Source of the DNA: Ruminococcus sp. AM22-13 | Lineage (GTDB): Bacteria > Bacillota > Clostridia > Lachnospirales > Lachnospiraceae | Direction of reading: 5' to 3' | NCBI RefSeq assembly: GCF_003471165.1 | Contig: NZ_QRIL01000018.1 | Span: 1-25,294 of the forward strand | DNA: 25,294 nt | In this document: positions 7,333-16,208 of the stretch, in pieces | Layout: each line of letters begins with the position of its first letter | How positions within the stretch are numbered: the first letter of the stretch is position 1 | Translations under genes and position numbers: made by a program | The notes under the pieces: generated by a model | Told to the model about the DNA's origin: nothing | What the model saw: the letters and a program-made list of their open reading frames with translations, nothing else | The model's database searches: none

Positions 7333-9894
7333 ATGACAGGACTTACGAATGAACAGGTGCAGGAGAGGATTGCAGAAGGAAAAGTTAATGTCAACGAGAA
7401 CCCAAATACCAGGACGTACAAGCAGATTATTTTGGAGAATACACTTACGTTTTTCAACTTTCTGAACCTTGTACTTCTGGTGCTGGTCCTTTTTGTGAGA
7501 TCTTATAAGAATTCCATGTTTATGGGAATTATCCTGATCAATACGGTAATCGGTATTGTTCAGGAGATCAGGGCAAAGAAGACAATCGATAAGCTTGCAA
7601 TCCTTACGGAAAGTAAAACAGTTGTTTTGCGTGAAGGAAAGAAATGGAGTATTTCCACAGAGAAGCTGGTGATTGATGATCTGATTTTCCTGAAGACAGG
7701 TGATCAGGTACCGGCAGATGTGAAAGTACTGGAAGGAGCGGTGGAAGTAAATGAGTCTCTGCTGACTGGTGAGTCAGATAATTTGACCAAGAACCAGGGA
7801 GATGAACTTTTTTCAGGAAGCTTTGTGACATCTGGAGAAGCCTGTTGTCAGGTAATTCACGTCGGAAAGGATAACTATGCCGCACAGATCACAAGTGAAG
7901 CAAAGGAATTTAAACGCCATAATTCAGAATTACGTAACTCTCTGAATGCGATTTTGAAAGTAATCAGTATTATTATCGTTCCTTTAGGTGCGATGCTGTT
8001 TTATAAACAGTATTTTATCGTGGGAGATACGCTGAAAGATTCCGTGGTAAATATGGTGGCAGCTGTACTTGGAATGATTCCGGAGGGACTTGTGCTGCTG
8101 ACAAGTGTGGCGTTGACACTTGGTTCTATGGTTCTTGCAACTAAGAAGACCCTGGTACAGGAGCTTTACTGTATAGAAACCCTGGCAAGAGTTGATACAC
8201 TTTGTCTGGATAAGACCGGAACGATCACAGAAGGAACTATGCGCGTCGAAGATGTACAGTTGTATACCGCCGGACAGAACGCTGGAGTGAAAGCCGTCTC
8301 TCTTGAAAAAACAGAGCCGCAGATAATTGATTTGAAAGCGGAAGCGTCAGCAACAGTAAATACTGAAGGTGAAAAAACAATATTACAAGTGGCTGACTCA
8401 GAAGTTGATGCGAAAATGTCACAATCAGACGATTTAAATAAGGATATCACAGAGGAGGATAGACGGAAACTCCAGGAGATTAACCATATTATGGGAAATC
8501 TTATGTCAGTTTTGCATGACCAAAATGCAACAGCAGATGCCCTTAGAGAGAAATTTTCGGCAAAGTCTGACTTAAAACCGGTTCATGTTATTCCGTTTTC
8601 ATCGGACAGAAAATACAGTGGAGCCGTATTTGAAGGAAAAGGAACTTACCTGATGGGAGCTGCACAGTTTCTGTTTCCGGAAGAAAATGAAGAACTTCTG
8701 GCATATTGCAGCAAATATGCAGAAGCAGGATTTCGTATCCTTGTTCTGGCATACAGCGAGCAGGAAACGAAAGGAACTGAACGCCCGGCAGGACTGGAGC
8801 CGATGGGATTATTCCTTATTACAGATGTGATTCGTGCAGAAGCACCAGATACGCTGGCTTTCTTTGACAGTCAGGGAGTTGACCTTAAGATAATTTCGGG
8901 AGATGATCCGGTGACAGTTTCAGCGATTGCAAAGAAAGCAGGCTTAAAGAATGCGGATCATTATATTGATGCGACAACAATTACTACTCCTGATGAAATG
9001 CAGCGTGCAGTTGCAGAATGCAGTGTTTTCGGACGTGTGACACCACAGCAGAAGAAACAGATGGTTCAGGCGCTTCAGGCTCAGAAACATACAGTAGCTA
9101 TGACCGGTGATGGTGTAAATGACGTACTGGCATTAAAAGAGGCAGACTGCAGCATTGCCATGGCAGCAGGAAGTGATGCAGCCAAGAATATCGCAAATGT
9201 GGTCTTACTGGATTCTAATTTTGGAGCAATGCCGCATATTGTGAATCAGGGACGACGTGTAGTAAATAATATCCGAAGTGCGGCATCTATGTTCCTGATA
9301 AAAACAATTTTTTCTGTACTTTTAGCATTGATTACGATTTTCTTTGGAGATGCATATCCGTTTGAGCCGATACAGATGTCTCTGATTAGTGCCTGCGCGG
9401 TAGGCATTCCGACATTTCTTCTGACACAGGAAAACAATTATAATAAAATTGACCATACATTTTTAAGACATGTATTTATGAACGCCTTCCCGGCGGCTGT
9501 TACAATCACCGGATGCGTATTTACGATCATGCTGGTCTGCCAGAATGTATATCATTCCAATGTAATGTTAAATACAGCATGTGTTCTTGTTACCGGATGG
9601 AATTATATGTCTGCTCTGCGTACAGTTTACTCGCCGTTGAACACATATAGAAAAGTAATCATTTATGGAATGCAATTTGCATTTTTTATAAGTGCTGTAG
9701 TATTACAGAAACTATTGACCTTGGGATCACTGGAATTCGGAATGATTATCCTTGTATTCGTCCTGATGACATTTTCTCCGATTCTGATTGAAACAATCAC
9801 AGAATGGATCAGAAGAATTTACGAGAAATCTCTGGATAAAGAAGATAAGGATAGGGGATTTTTTGCAAGATTTCTGGAAAGAGTACAGAAATAA
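7333..9894 (+). CDS. CtpE-like P-type cation-transporting ATPase
   Basis: An 853-residue P-type ATPase. Order: short N-terminus; membrane segments near 38-55 and 62-77; actuator domain with TGES (145-148); helices near 206-225 and 238-268 with the ion-site motif PEGL (250-253); phosphorylation motif DKTGT with D293; nucleotide domain with FSSDRKYSG (422-430); SGDDP (522-526); TGDGVND (591-597); six C-terminal membrane helices (about 650-820). The run PEGLVLLTSVAL plus the sequence leading to DKTGT resembles mycobacterial CtpE, reported as a calcium transporter, but the ion here is not proven. Residues about 305-375 form a low-complexity, charged insertion at the start of the nucleotide domain, making it longer than CtpE. 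AGGAGG stands before ATG 7333. The gene is apparently alone; no accessory gene is adjacent. Confidence 0.9.
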   Translation: MTGLTNEQVQERIAEGKVNVNENPNTRTYKQIILENTLTFFNFLNLVLLVLVLFVRSYKNSMFMGIILINTVIGIVQEIRAKKTIDKLAILTESKTVVLREGKKWSISTEKLVIDDLIFLKTGDQVPADVKVLEGAVEVNESLLTGESDNLTKNQGDELFSGSFVTSGEACCQVIHVGKDNYAAQITSEAKEFKRHNSELRNSLNAILKVISIIIVPLGAMLFYKQYFIVGDTLKDSVVNMVAAVLGMIPEGLVLLTSVALTLGSMVLATKKTLVQELYCIETLARVDTLCLDKTGTITEGTMRVEDVQLYTAGQNAGVKAVSLEKTEPQIIDLKAEASATVNTEGEKTILQVADSEVDAKMSQSDDLNKDITEEDRRKLQEINHIMGNLMSVLHDQNATADALREKFSAKSDLKPVHVIPFSSDRKYSGAVFEGKGTYLMGAAQFLFPEENEELLAYCSKYAEAGFRILVLAYSEQETKGTERPAGLEPMGLFLITDVIRAEAPDTLAFFDSQGVDLKIISGDDPVTVSAIAKKAGLKNADHYIDATTITTPDEMQRAVAECSVFGRVTPQQKKQMVQALQAQKHTVAMTGDGVNDVLALKEADCSIAMAAGSDAAKNIANVVLLDSNFGAMPHIVNQGRRVVNNIRSAASMFLIKTIFSVLLALITIFFGDAYPFEPIQMSLISACAVGIPTFLLTQENNYNKIDHTFLRHVFMNAFPAAVTITGCVFTIMLVCQNVYHSNVMLNTACVLVTGWNYMSALRTVYSPLNTYRKVIIYGMQFAFFISAVVLQKLLTLGSLEFGMIILVFVLMTFSPILIETITEWIRRIYEKSLDKEDKDRGFFARFLERVQK

Positions 9895-10019
9895 GACAGA
9901 AGTCCTCCGGGAAGGATCGCACTGCGACGGAGAGGAATTATGTTGCTAAAACAACCCAACACAGACGGAGAATTCCGCAAACAGGATTCTTTCTTGCAAT
10001 AAAATGTATATGGGTTAAA

Positions 10020-10060
10020 AAATAAGGACAATCCGCGAAAAATACGGGTTGTCCTTATTT
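10020..10060. terminator. Bidirectional terminator between the ATPase and amylosucrase-like genes
   Basis: Perfect arms AAATAAGGACAA (10020-10031) and TTGTCCTTATTT (10049-10060), extended inward by a few more pairs. It is A-rich on the left and T-rich on the right, so it can serve both converging genes. Confidence 0.85.
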
Positions 10061-10131
10061 GCGTTATTACATATGAAAATAACAGATGGTTTAATATCGC
10101 CTTTGTCAACTAAACTGATACAAATCTGATA

Positions 10132-12303
10132 TTATTTTTTTCTACACAGCCAGAAGCATCCAAATGCCGGAATCATAACGCCCTTAGCTTCCATCTCGTG
10201 ACCTGTGATAAGGTCTGTATACATACCATCATCTTCATTGATCCATGCAACCTTATCCTGATCACTGAAGTTGTAGATACCGATAAATTTCTCATCATCA
10301 TTTTCACGAACAAGTGCAAGGATAGAAGAATCCCATGTATCGATAGTGCGAAGAGATGCATTTGTATCAAAGACGTTGTGCTCACTTCTGATATGTTCCA
10401 GATGATCCAGTGCATGGAAAAGTTTACCCTGTACAGTGTCAGCGATATTTCGGTTCGGAGCAAGAGACCAGTTGAATTCTCCTCTGTGGAGATAACGGGA
10501 ATCAGCTGCTTTATTTGGATTATTCTTATAAGCATAGTCATTTAACTGGCCGATCTCATCACCACTGTAGATAACCGGAATACCGGACTGGGAAAGCATA
10601 AACGCATGTAATGTGATATCATAACGTACACTTCTGTCCACACCCGCAGTATTTCCCTCAAATCCGAATCTCTCGATTCCACAAAGAGAAGCAGTAGTTC
10701 CGCAAAGTCTTGCATCACCCAGGCGAGGATCGTCATTGTAGAGTTCACCACGTCCAAATGTATCCGGATATTTTCCTGTAAAGAAATCGTTAAGGAACTT
10801 CTTATGGGACACTTCATCGATAGAGAAGTTCTTAAGAAAATCATAATCTAATCCCCAGCCGATATCATCATGGCAGCGCAGATAATTCTGGAATACATAT
10901 TCCTTAGGAAGTGAACCAAGAATATCCAGCTGTCTGCGAAGAAGAGATACATCCTTAGTGGCAACAGTATGCCAGGTACTTGCCATTGTCGTAACGTTAT
11001 ACAGAATATGGCATTCTGGTTTCTCAAGTGTACCAAAGTATGGAACTACTTTTTCAGGAGCCATAACAACTTCTCCGAGGAGCAGAACTCCCGGGCATAC
11101 GATCTCGCAGATCATACGCATCATACGCACGATAGTGTGAACCTGAGGCAGGTTGCGGCAGTTTGTGCCAAGTTGTTTCCAGATATAAGGAACTGCATCA
11201 AGACGTACAATATCAACGCCCTGGTTGGCAAGATACAGCATGTTATAAACCATCTCATTAAATACAACAGGATTTCTGTAATTTAAATCCCACTGATATG
11301 GATAAAATGTGGTCATAACATGTTTATGTACATCATCCAGCCATGTGAAGTTGCCAGGCGCAGTAGTCGGGAATACCTGAGGACAGGTCTGCTCGTAGAG
11401 AGCAGGAACATCGTAGGAATCAAAGAAGAAATAACGATCCTGATATTCTTTTTCACCGGCGCGTGCGCGTTTTGCCCATTCGTGATCCTCGGATGTGTGG
11501 TTCATAACGAAATCAAGGCAGATATTAATGCCTCGTTCGTGACATTTGGCTGTTAACTCTGAAAAGTCTTCCATAGTGCCAAGTTCCGGCTGAACGGTAC
11601 GGAAATCAGCAACTGCATAGCCGCCATCACTTTTACCTTCCGGTGATGCGAGCAGAGGCATCAGATGCAGATAGTTTACATTGCATTCCTGTACATAGTC
11701 CAGTTTCTCTTCCAGACCTTTTAAAGTATGCGCAAAGTTATTTACATACATCATCATACCTAACAGGTTATTGCGTTTATACCAATTAGGATCTGCTTCA
11801 CGTTTGCTGTCAGATGCTCTTAATACTGCATTTCTTCCATTATAAAAGGTCTTCATATTAGATGTGAGGTCATTGAGATATGTCATGACATCATCGCGAT
11901 CCTGATATAATTCACAGTATAACCATTTTAATTCATCGTAATGCTTCTGGAAACGCTCATTATATACAGCGAGATCAGCAGGCATTTCCAGCTTAGCTGG
12001 TTCAGTTTTGGAAGTTTCTACTTTAATCGGTTCAGTTTTAGAAGTTTCCACTTTGATTGGCTCAGTTTTGGAAGTTTCCACTTTGGTTGGTTCTGTCTTA
12101 GAAGTTTCCACCTTAACAGGCTCTACCTTGGAAGTTTCCACTTTGACAAGCTCTACTTTAGAAGTTTCCACTTTGATTGGTTCAACTTTAGAAGTTTCTA
12201 CTTTAACAGGCTCTGTTTTAGAGGTAGTTACCTTTAATGTTTCAGTTTCCTGTTTTCTGACTGTTGCTGAAGAATGCTTCTTCTGGAGTCTTTTTTTAGC
12301 CAT
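10132..12303 (-). CDS. Amylosucrase-like GH13 (subfamily 4) alpha-glucan enzyme with repeat-bearing N-terminus
   Basis: A 723-residue protein. Residues 1-24 are basic; 25-104 are eight copies of a 10-residue repeat (VETSKTEPIK type); 105 onward matches amylosucrase: a helical N-domain, then the GH13 barrel with SPEGKSDGGYAV, DFVMNHTSEDHEWA (D264, H268), IVRLDAVPYIWKQ (nucleophile D369, with R367), LLLGEVV (acid/base E411), RCHDDIGW (H478, D479) and ADSRYLHRGEFNW (R607). Residues equivalent to the sucrose-ring salt bridge of Neisseria amylosucrase (first motif Asp and R607) seem present. Amylosucrase makes alpha-1,4 glucan and fructose from sucrose; sucrose hydrolase or a related activity is the alternative. 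No signal peptide is seen, so it should be cytoplasmic. GGAGG precedes ATG 12303. It is flanked by unrelated genes. Confidence 0.85.
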   Translation of the reverse strand: MAKKRLQKKHSSATVRKQETETLKVTTSKTEPVKVETSKVEPIKVETSKVELVKVETSKVEPVKVETSKTEPTKVETSKTEPIKVETSKTEPIKVETSKTEPAKLEMPADLAVYNERFQKHYDELKWLYCELYQDRDDVMTYLNDLTSNMKTFYNGRNAVLRASDSKREADPNWYKRNNLLGMMMYVNNFAHTLKGLEEKLDYVQECNVNYLHLMPLLASPEGKSDGGYAVADFRTVQPELGTMEDFSELTAKCHERGINICLDFVMNHTSEDHEWAKRARAGEKEYQDRYFFFDSYDVPALYEQTCPQVFPTTAPGNFTWLDDVHKHVMTTFYPYQWDLNYRNPVVFNEMVYNMLYLANQGVDIVRLDAVPYIWKQLGTNCRNLPQVHTIVRMMRMICEIVCPGVLLLGEVVMAPEKVVPYFGTLEKPECHILYNVTTMASTWHTVATKDVSLLRRQLDILGSLPKEYVFQNYLRCHDDIGWGLDYDFLKNFSIDEVSHKKFLNDFFTGKYPDTFGRGELYNDDPRLGDARLCGTTASLCGIERFGFEGNTAGVDRSVRYDITLHAFMLSQSGIPVIYSGDEIGQLNDYAYKNNPNKAADSRYLHRGEFNWSLAPNRNIADTVQGKLFHALDHLEHIRSEHNVFDTNASLRTIDTWDSSILALVRENDDEKFIGIYNFSDQDKVAWINEDDGMYTDLITGHEMEAKGVMIPAFGCFWLCRKK
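11992..12231 (-). repeat. Eight-copy 30-base in-frame tandem repeat in the amylosucrase-like gene
   Basis: Eight consecutive 30-base units encode residues 25-104: VTTSKTEPVK, VETSKVEPIK, VETSKVELVK, VETSKVEPVK, VETSKTEPTK, VETSKTEPIK, VETSKTEPIK, VETSKTEPAK. Both DNA and protein repeat, with unit differences concentrated at protein positions 6, 8 and 9. Lysine, glutamate and threonine/serine dominate, so the segment is probably disordered and polyampholytic. The period of exactly ten codons allows copy-number change without frameshift. Confidence 0.95.
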
Positions 12304-12439
12304 AATATTCCTCCCTGGTTTATGAAAAAATATATACAGAAAGCCGCAGCCTTAAAACTGCGCCTCTGAAATCATGTGAAATGCTCTGGTGTACCAATCG
12401 GTTGATTTACGGAAAGCAGTTACTTAATATTCGCTGTAC

Positions 12440-12503
12440 TAGGGTTAAAAGTATTATCATGCATGTACATATGACCTTTTTGAATTATTAACCCTGATAT
12501 CAT
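12440..12503. repeat. Small palindromic element, copy 2 (ends TAGGGTTAAAAG / ACCCTGATATCAT)
   Basis: AGGGTTAA (12441-12448) and TTAACCCT (12488-12495) are perfect inverted ends; the 13 bases ACCCTGATATCAT are identical to 7251-7263. The interior is longer than in copy 1 (64 against 33 bases in total). It lies at the predicted 5' end of the amylosucrase-like transcript. Confidence 0.6.
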
Positions 12504-12508
12504 GAGAT

Positions 12509-12538
12509 ATTATATTACATAGACTGCCATATAGGCAA
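12509..12538 (-). promoter_or_regulatory. Predicted promoter of the amylosucrase-like gene
   Basis: Read on the minus strand: -35 TTGCCT (12538-12533), an 18-base spacer and a perfect -10 TATAAT (12514-12509). Transcription would start near 12502, giving a leader of about 200 bases that begins inside palindromic element copy 2 and also contains a CGCAG/CTGCG hairpin (about 12346-12363). Confidence 0.55.
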
Positions 12539-12551
12539 GTATTCAAATACT

Positions 12552-13370
12552 TTATAAAGAAATAAATTTCGGTTTACGGTCTTTAAATACGGTATAATGT
12601 TTGAAACCACAAGTTTCAAGTACATTAGCGGCCTTATCAAAGGCATATGCTACTTTATCCGGTGTATGGGCATCTGCGCCAACCGTAATGATTTCTCCAC
12701 CGAGTTCTTTGTAACGTTTTATTACCGCAACACAAGGGTTTGGCTCGCCAAGTCCATAATGATATCCACCTGTGTTAAGCTCAATTCCCTTTCCCATTGA
12801 AATGAGTTTCTTAAGAATCTCATCCAGGATATCCTTATAGCGGCCATAAGAATACTGGCGGTTTTTATTAGGACCGTAACGGACAACATAATCAATATGA
12901 CCATAAACATCGAAATCATCATATACAGAAATATTTTCAAGAATAGATTCAAAATACTCCATGTAACACAGAAATTCCTTGCGTCCCTCAAAAAAATCAG
13001 GATAATAAGGATCGTATCCATGAACAAGATGAGAAGATCCTATGACAAAATCAAAAGGTGTCTGAGAGAGAAGTGAGTTAAAATAATCTCCCAGGTGCAT
13101 CTGCAACCCCAATTCGATTCCAAAACGCAGATGAATTTTATCCTTATATAAAGACTGCATTTCTATAAGCTTTTTTTGATAAGATGAAATATCCAGAGAA
13201 AAATCCAGACCATCAGGAGTAGCCGGATAATCAGGGTCAAGATGCTCCGTAAAAGTAATCCCCTGAATACCGAGTTCGATAGCACGCTGTATCATAGACT
13301 CCATAGGAGTATCAGAATCAGCGGAAAAAGAAGAATGCATATGGCAATCCCATAATATCTGTCTGTCCAT
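12552..13370 (-). CDS. hisJ: PHP-domain histidinol-phosphatase, HisJ type
   Basis: A 272-residue PHP-family metal-dependent phosphatase, close to the usual HisJ length. Metal-ligand motifs in order: DCHMHSSFSADS (H10, H12), FTEHLD, FGIELGLQ, GSSHLVHG, YGHIDYV and VGADAHTPD, giving the full set of His/Glu/Asp ligands of the trinuclear site. HisJ removes phosphate from L-histidinol phosphate in histidine synthesis. The frame continues upstream, but the start at 13370 is preferred because AAAGGA lies about eight bases before it and homologues begin with a few residues before DCHMHS. No other his gene is nearby, so another PHP phosphoesterase role is possible. Its end lies 14 bases from the -35 of the downstream amylosucrase-like gene. 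Confidence 0.82.
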   Translation of the reverse strand: MDRQILWDCHMHSSFSADSDTPMESMIQRAIELGIQGITFTEHLDPDYPATPDGLDFSLDISSYQKKLIEMQSLYKDKIHLRFGIELGLQMHLGDYFNSLLSQTPFDFVIGSSHLVHGYDPYYPDFFEGRKEFLCYMEYFESILENISVYDDFDVYGHIDYVVRYGPNKNRQYSYGRYKDILDEILKKLISMGKGIELNTGGYHYGLGEPNPCVAVIKRYKELGGEIITVGADAHTPDKVAYAFDKAANVLETCGFKHYTVFKDRKPKFISL

Positions 13371-13674
13371 AAGTTCAGTCCTTTCTTCTATTATAAATAA
13401 TATAATGTGGTGATGATCGTGCTGTATATATGTGGTAAACATCCAAAGCCTTTATCGAGTTACTGTCCACACATTATTATTCCTCAAAGTACTTTGAAAT
13501 GAAAGTACCAGAATCCTGAAAATTGGACATTTATATATTGAGAATAATGAAAAAATAATGCAAAACAGTATCAATTTGCTTCTGACAGTAATGTTTAAAG
13601 CATACCACATACCAAGTATAGCATAGAATTTACATTTTTTACTTAATTTTTATTTGTTTTTTTGGAAAATGGTC
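13371..13674. other. Intergenic region between divergent hisJ-type and gap genes
   Basis: This AT-rich spacer shows no coding sequence. It contains a perfect 12-base palindrome CAAAGTACTTTG (13485-13496), followed by GAAAGTACC, and a TATAAT-like sequence on the minus strand near 13396 that may belong to the hisJ-type gene. No riboswitch that I recognise is present. Confidence 0.5.
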
Positions 13675-13703
13675 TTGAATTTTTGTTTAGAATTATGTAC
13701 AAT
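13675..13703 (+). promoter_or_regulatory. Predicted strong promoter of gap
   Basis: -35 TTGAAT (13675-13680), a 17-base spacer and -10 TACAAT (13698-13703). Start near 13710 gives a 5' leader of about 70 bases before ATG 13782. T-tracts upstream could act as an UP element. Confidence 0.7.
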
Positions 13704-13781
13704 ACAATACAGGTTGATGATTCTTTAACAAACAAAAGGATTACCATAATTAACCACTTAATTCATAGGAGGAATTTTATC

Positions 13782-14801
13782 ATGGCAGTAAAAGTTGCAA
13801 TCAATGGTTTTGGACGTATCGGACGTCTTGCATTCCGTCAGATGTTTGGAGCAGAAGGATTTGAAATCGTAGCAATCAACGATTTAACATCTCCTAAAAT
13901 GCTTGCTCACTTATTAAAATATGACTCAACACAGGGAAAATATGCTCTTGCAGACACAGTAACAGCAGGAGAAGATTCCATCACAGTTGACGGAAAAGAA
14001 ATCAAAATTTATGCAAAAGCTAACGCTGCTGAACTTCCATGGGGAGAAATCGGCGTAGACGTAGTTCTTGAGTGTACAGGATTCTACACATCCAAAGACA
14101 AAGCTCAGGCTCATATCGATGCAGGTGCTAAACACGTTATCATTTCCGCTCCGGCTGGAAACGACCTTAAGACAATCGTTTACAATGTAAACCATGAAAC
14201 TCTTACAAAAGAAGACCACATCATTTCTGCAGCTTCTTGTACAACAAACTGCTTAGCTCCAATGGCTAAAGCATTAAATGACCTTGCTGCAATCAAATCT
14301 GGTATCATGTGCACAATCCACGCTTACACAGGCGATCAGATGACACTTGATGGACCACAGAGAAAAGGTGACTTAAGAAGATCTCGTGCAGCTGCAGTTA
14401 ACATCGTTCCTAACAGCACAGGTGCTGCTAAAGCTATCGGTCTTGTTATCCCAGAACTGAACGGCAAATTAATCGGATCTGCTCAGCGTGTTCCTACCCC
14501 AACAGGTTCTACAACAATCTTAACAGCAGTTGTTGAAGGTAACGTAACAAAAGAACAGATCAACGCAGCTATGAAAGCAGCTTCTAACGAATCCTTCGGA
14601 TACAATGAAGATGAAATCGTATCCAGCGATATCGTTGGTATGAGATTTGGTTCTCTGTTCGATGCTACTCAGACAATGGTTCTTCCACTTGAGAATGGCA
14701 CAACAGAAGTACAGGTAGTTTCCTGGTATGACAACGAGAACTCCTACACAAGCCAGATGGTTCGTACAATCAAACATTTTGGTAAACTGCTGAACGCTTA
14801 A
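13782..14801 (+). CDS. gap: Glyceraldehyde-3-phosphate dehydrogenase (NAD-type)
   Basis: A 339-residue phosphorylating GAPDH. NAD-binding start [15 protein letters not shown] (residues 5-19) with D34 in AINDL, as in NAD-preferring enzymes. Catalytic C153 lies in [12 protein letters not shown] and H180 in [10 protein letters not shown]; the C-terminal motif [14 protein letters not shown] is present. It oxidises glyceraldehyde 3-phosphate to 1,3-bisphosphoglycerate in glycolysis. The frame stays open upstream of the true start; ATG 13782 is chosen because AGGAGG stands at 13768-13773 and the protein then starts like all GAPDHs. Codon use is biased and the ribosome site strong, as expected for high expression. 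A hairpin terminator separates it from pgk. Confidence 0.97.
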   Translation: MAVKVAINGFGRIGRLAFRQMFGAEGFEIVAINDLTSPKMLAHLLKYDSTQGKYALADTVTAGEDSITVDGKEIKIYAKANAAELPWGEIGVDVVLECTGFYTSKDKAQAHIDAGAKHVIISAPAGNDLKTIVYNVNHETLTKEDHIISAASCTTNCLAPMAKALNDLAAIKSGIMCTIHAYTGDQMTLDGPQRKGDLRRSRAAAVNIVPNSTGAAKAIGLVIPELNGKLIGSAQRVPTPTGSTTILTAVVEGNVTKEQINAAMKAASNESFGYNEDEIVSSDIVGMRFGSLFDATQTMVLPLENGTTEVQVVSWYDNENSYTSQMVRTIKHFGKLLNA

Positions 14802-14834
14802 TTTTCAGTAAGTGTAGAAGAATAGACTCCAAGG

Positions 14835-14869
14835 AAGGGTCCGGTCTGATTTGGACCGGATCCTTTTCG
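14835..14869 (+). terminator. Terminator between gap and pgk
   Basis: Arms AAGGGTCCGGTC (14835-14846) and GACCGGATCCTT (14854-14865) pair with one G-T wobble; the tail has only four Ts (TTTTCGCG), so readthrough into pgk is possible. Confidence 0.7.
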
Positions 14870-14930
14870 CGTTGTCTGAGCATCCGAAAAACTGCCATAG
14901 CAGATTTTACAGGACGCTCGAGGAATCTAT

Positions 14931-14953
14931 GTTACTGTGGACAATGCAGTAAC
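14931..14953 (+). promoter_or_regulatory. Leader hairpin before pgk
   Basis: GTTACTG (14931-14937) pairs perfectly with CAGTAAC (14947-14953) around a nine-base loop, ending about 20 bases before the ribosome site AAGGAGG. It may be a leader structure or a 5'-stabilising hairpin; no clear -35/-10 pair was found between the gap terminator and pgk. Confidence 0.35.
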
Positions 14954-14985
14954 ACATAAAGAATATTATTAAGGAGGCACCACAA

Positions 14986-16179
14986 ATGCTGAATAAAAAA
15001 TCTGTTGATGATATCAACGTAAAAGGTAAAAAAGTTCTTGTAAGATGTGACTTCAATGTTCCGCTTCAGGATGGTAAGATTACAGATGAGAACCGTCTGG
15101 TTGCAGCTCTTCCTACAATCAAGAAACTGATCGCTGACGGTGGAAAGATCATTCTTTGCTCTCACCTTGGAAAACCGAAGGGAGAACCGAAACCAGAATT
15201 ATCTCTTGCACCGGTTGCTAAACGTCTTTCCGAATTATTAGGACAGGAAGTTAAATTTGCAGCAGACCCGGAAGTAGTAGGACCAAACGCAAAAGCAGCA
15301 GTAGCTGAGATGAAAGACGGAGACGTTATCTTACTTGAGAATACACGTTACCGTGCAGAAGAAACAAAAAATGGAGACGAATTCAGCAAAGAACTCGCTT
15401 CTCTTTGCGATGTATTTGTTAATGATGCATTTGGTACAGCTCACAGAGCACACTGCTCTAATGTTGGTGTTACCAAATATGTTGATACAGCAGTTGTTGG
15501 TTACTTAATGCAGAAGGAAATCGATTTCCTTGGAAATGCAGTAAACAATCCTGATAGACCATTTGTTGCTATCCTTGGCGGAGCTAAGGTTTCCAGCAAG
15601 ATTTCTGTAATCAATAACCTTCTTGATAAAGTAGATACACTTATCATCGGTGGTGGTATGTCTTATACATTCTCCAAAGCTATGGGAGGACATATCGGTG
15701 TGTCTCTCTGTGAGGATGATTATCTTCAGTATGCATTAGACATGATGAAGAAAGCTGAAGAAAAAGGCGTAAAACTTCTTCTTCCTGTAGATAACAGAAT
15801 CGGTGACAGCTTCTCCAATGACTGCAATATTCAGGTTGTAAAACGTGGAGAGATCCCGGACGGATGGGAAGGAATGGATATCGGACCGGAAACAGAGAAG
15901 CTTTTTGCTGAGGCTGTAAAAGATGCTAAGACAGTTGTATGGAACGGACCGATGGGCTGCTTCGAAATGCCTAACTTTGCTCATGGTACAGAAGCTGTTG
16001 CCAAAGCACTTGCTGATACAGATGCTACAACTATCATCGGTGGTGGTGATTCTGCAGCAGCTGTTAACATCCTTGGCTATGGCGATAAGATGACACACAT
16101 CTCCACAGGTGGCGGTGCATCTCTTGAATTCCTGGAAGGAAAAGAACTCCCGGGTGTTGCAGCAGCAAACGATAAATAA
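14986..16179 (+). CDS. pgk: Phosphoglycerate kinase
   Basis: A 397-residue enzyme of normal bacterial length that makes ATP from 1,3-bisphosphoglycerate. The N-terminal substrate domain begins with [16 protein letters not shown] (R20, D22, N24), followed by [10 protein letters not shown] and [11 protein letters not shown]; the C-terminal nucleotide domain has [19 protein letters not shown] and the terminal [10 protein letters not shown] and [18 protein letters not shown] motifs. AAGGAGG precedes ATG 14986. It lies 184 bases after gap, with a terminator between, and 29 bases before tpiA, with which it is surely cotranscribed. Confidence 0.97.
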   Translation: MLNKKSVDDINVKGKKVLVRCDFNVPLQDGKITDENRLVAALPTIKKLIADGGKIILCSHLGKPKGEPKPELSLAPVAKRLSELLGQEVKFAADPEVVGPNAKAAVAEMKDGDVILLENTRYRAEETKNGDEFSKELASLCDVFVNDAFGTAHRAHCSNVGVTKYVDTAVVGYLMQKEIDFLGNAVNNPDRPFVAILGGAKVSSKISVINNLLDKVDTLIIGGGMSYTFSKAMGGHIGVSLCEDDYLQYALDMMKKAEEKGVKLLLPVDNRIGDSFSNDCNIQVVKRGEIPDGWEGMDIGPETEKLFAEAVKDAKTVVWNGPMGCFEMPNFAHGTEAVAKALADTDATTIIGGGDSAAAVNILGYGDKMTHISTGGGASLEFLEGKELPGVAAANDK

Positions 16180-16208
16180 GTAATTCTATAAGAAGGAGAT
16201 ACAGAATC

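Noticed and set aside
11992..12231. CRISPR-like array
   Set aside because: The 30-base units are directly adjacent with no unique spacers, lie in a coding frame, and have no cas genes nearby.
12008..12325. Plus-strand open frame made of repeated VLEVSTLTGS-like units
   Set aside because: It is the antisense reading of the 30-base tandem repeat inside the amylosucrase-like gene; the repeat keeps all frames open. The minus frame continues into a complete enzyme and has a ribosome site.
13371..13674. Riboswitch or other known structured RNA before gap
   Set aside because: I saw only a short palindrome and AT-rich sequence, no known aptamer core and no terminator/antiterminator pair.
13662..13781. 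Forty-residue N-terminal extension of GAPDH
   Set aside because: The upstream ATG-open part overlaps the predicted gap promoter and leader; AGGAGG directly precedes ATG 13782 and GAPDH begins there.
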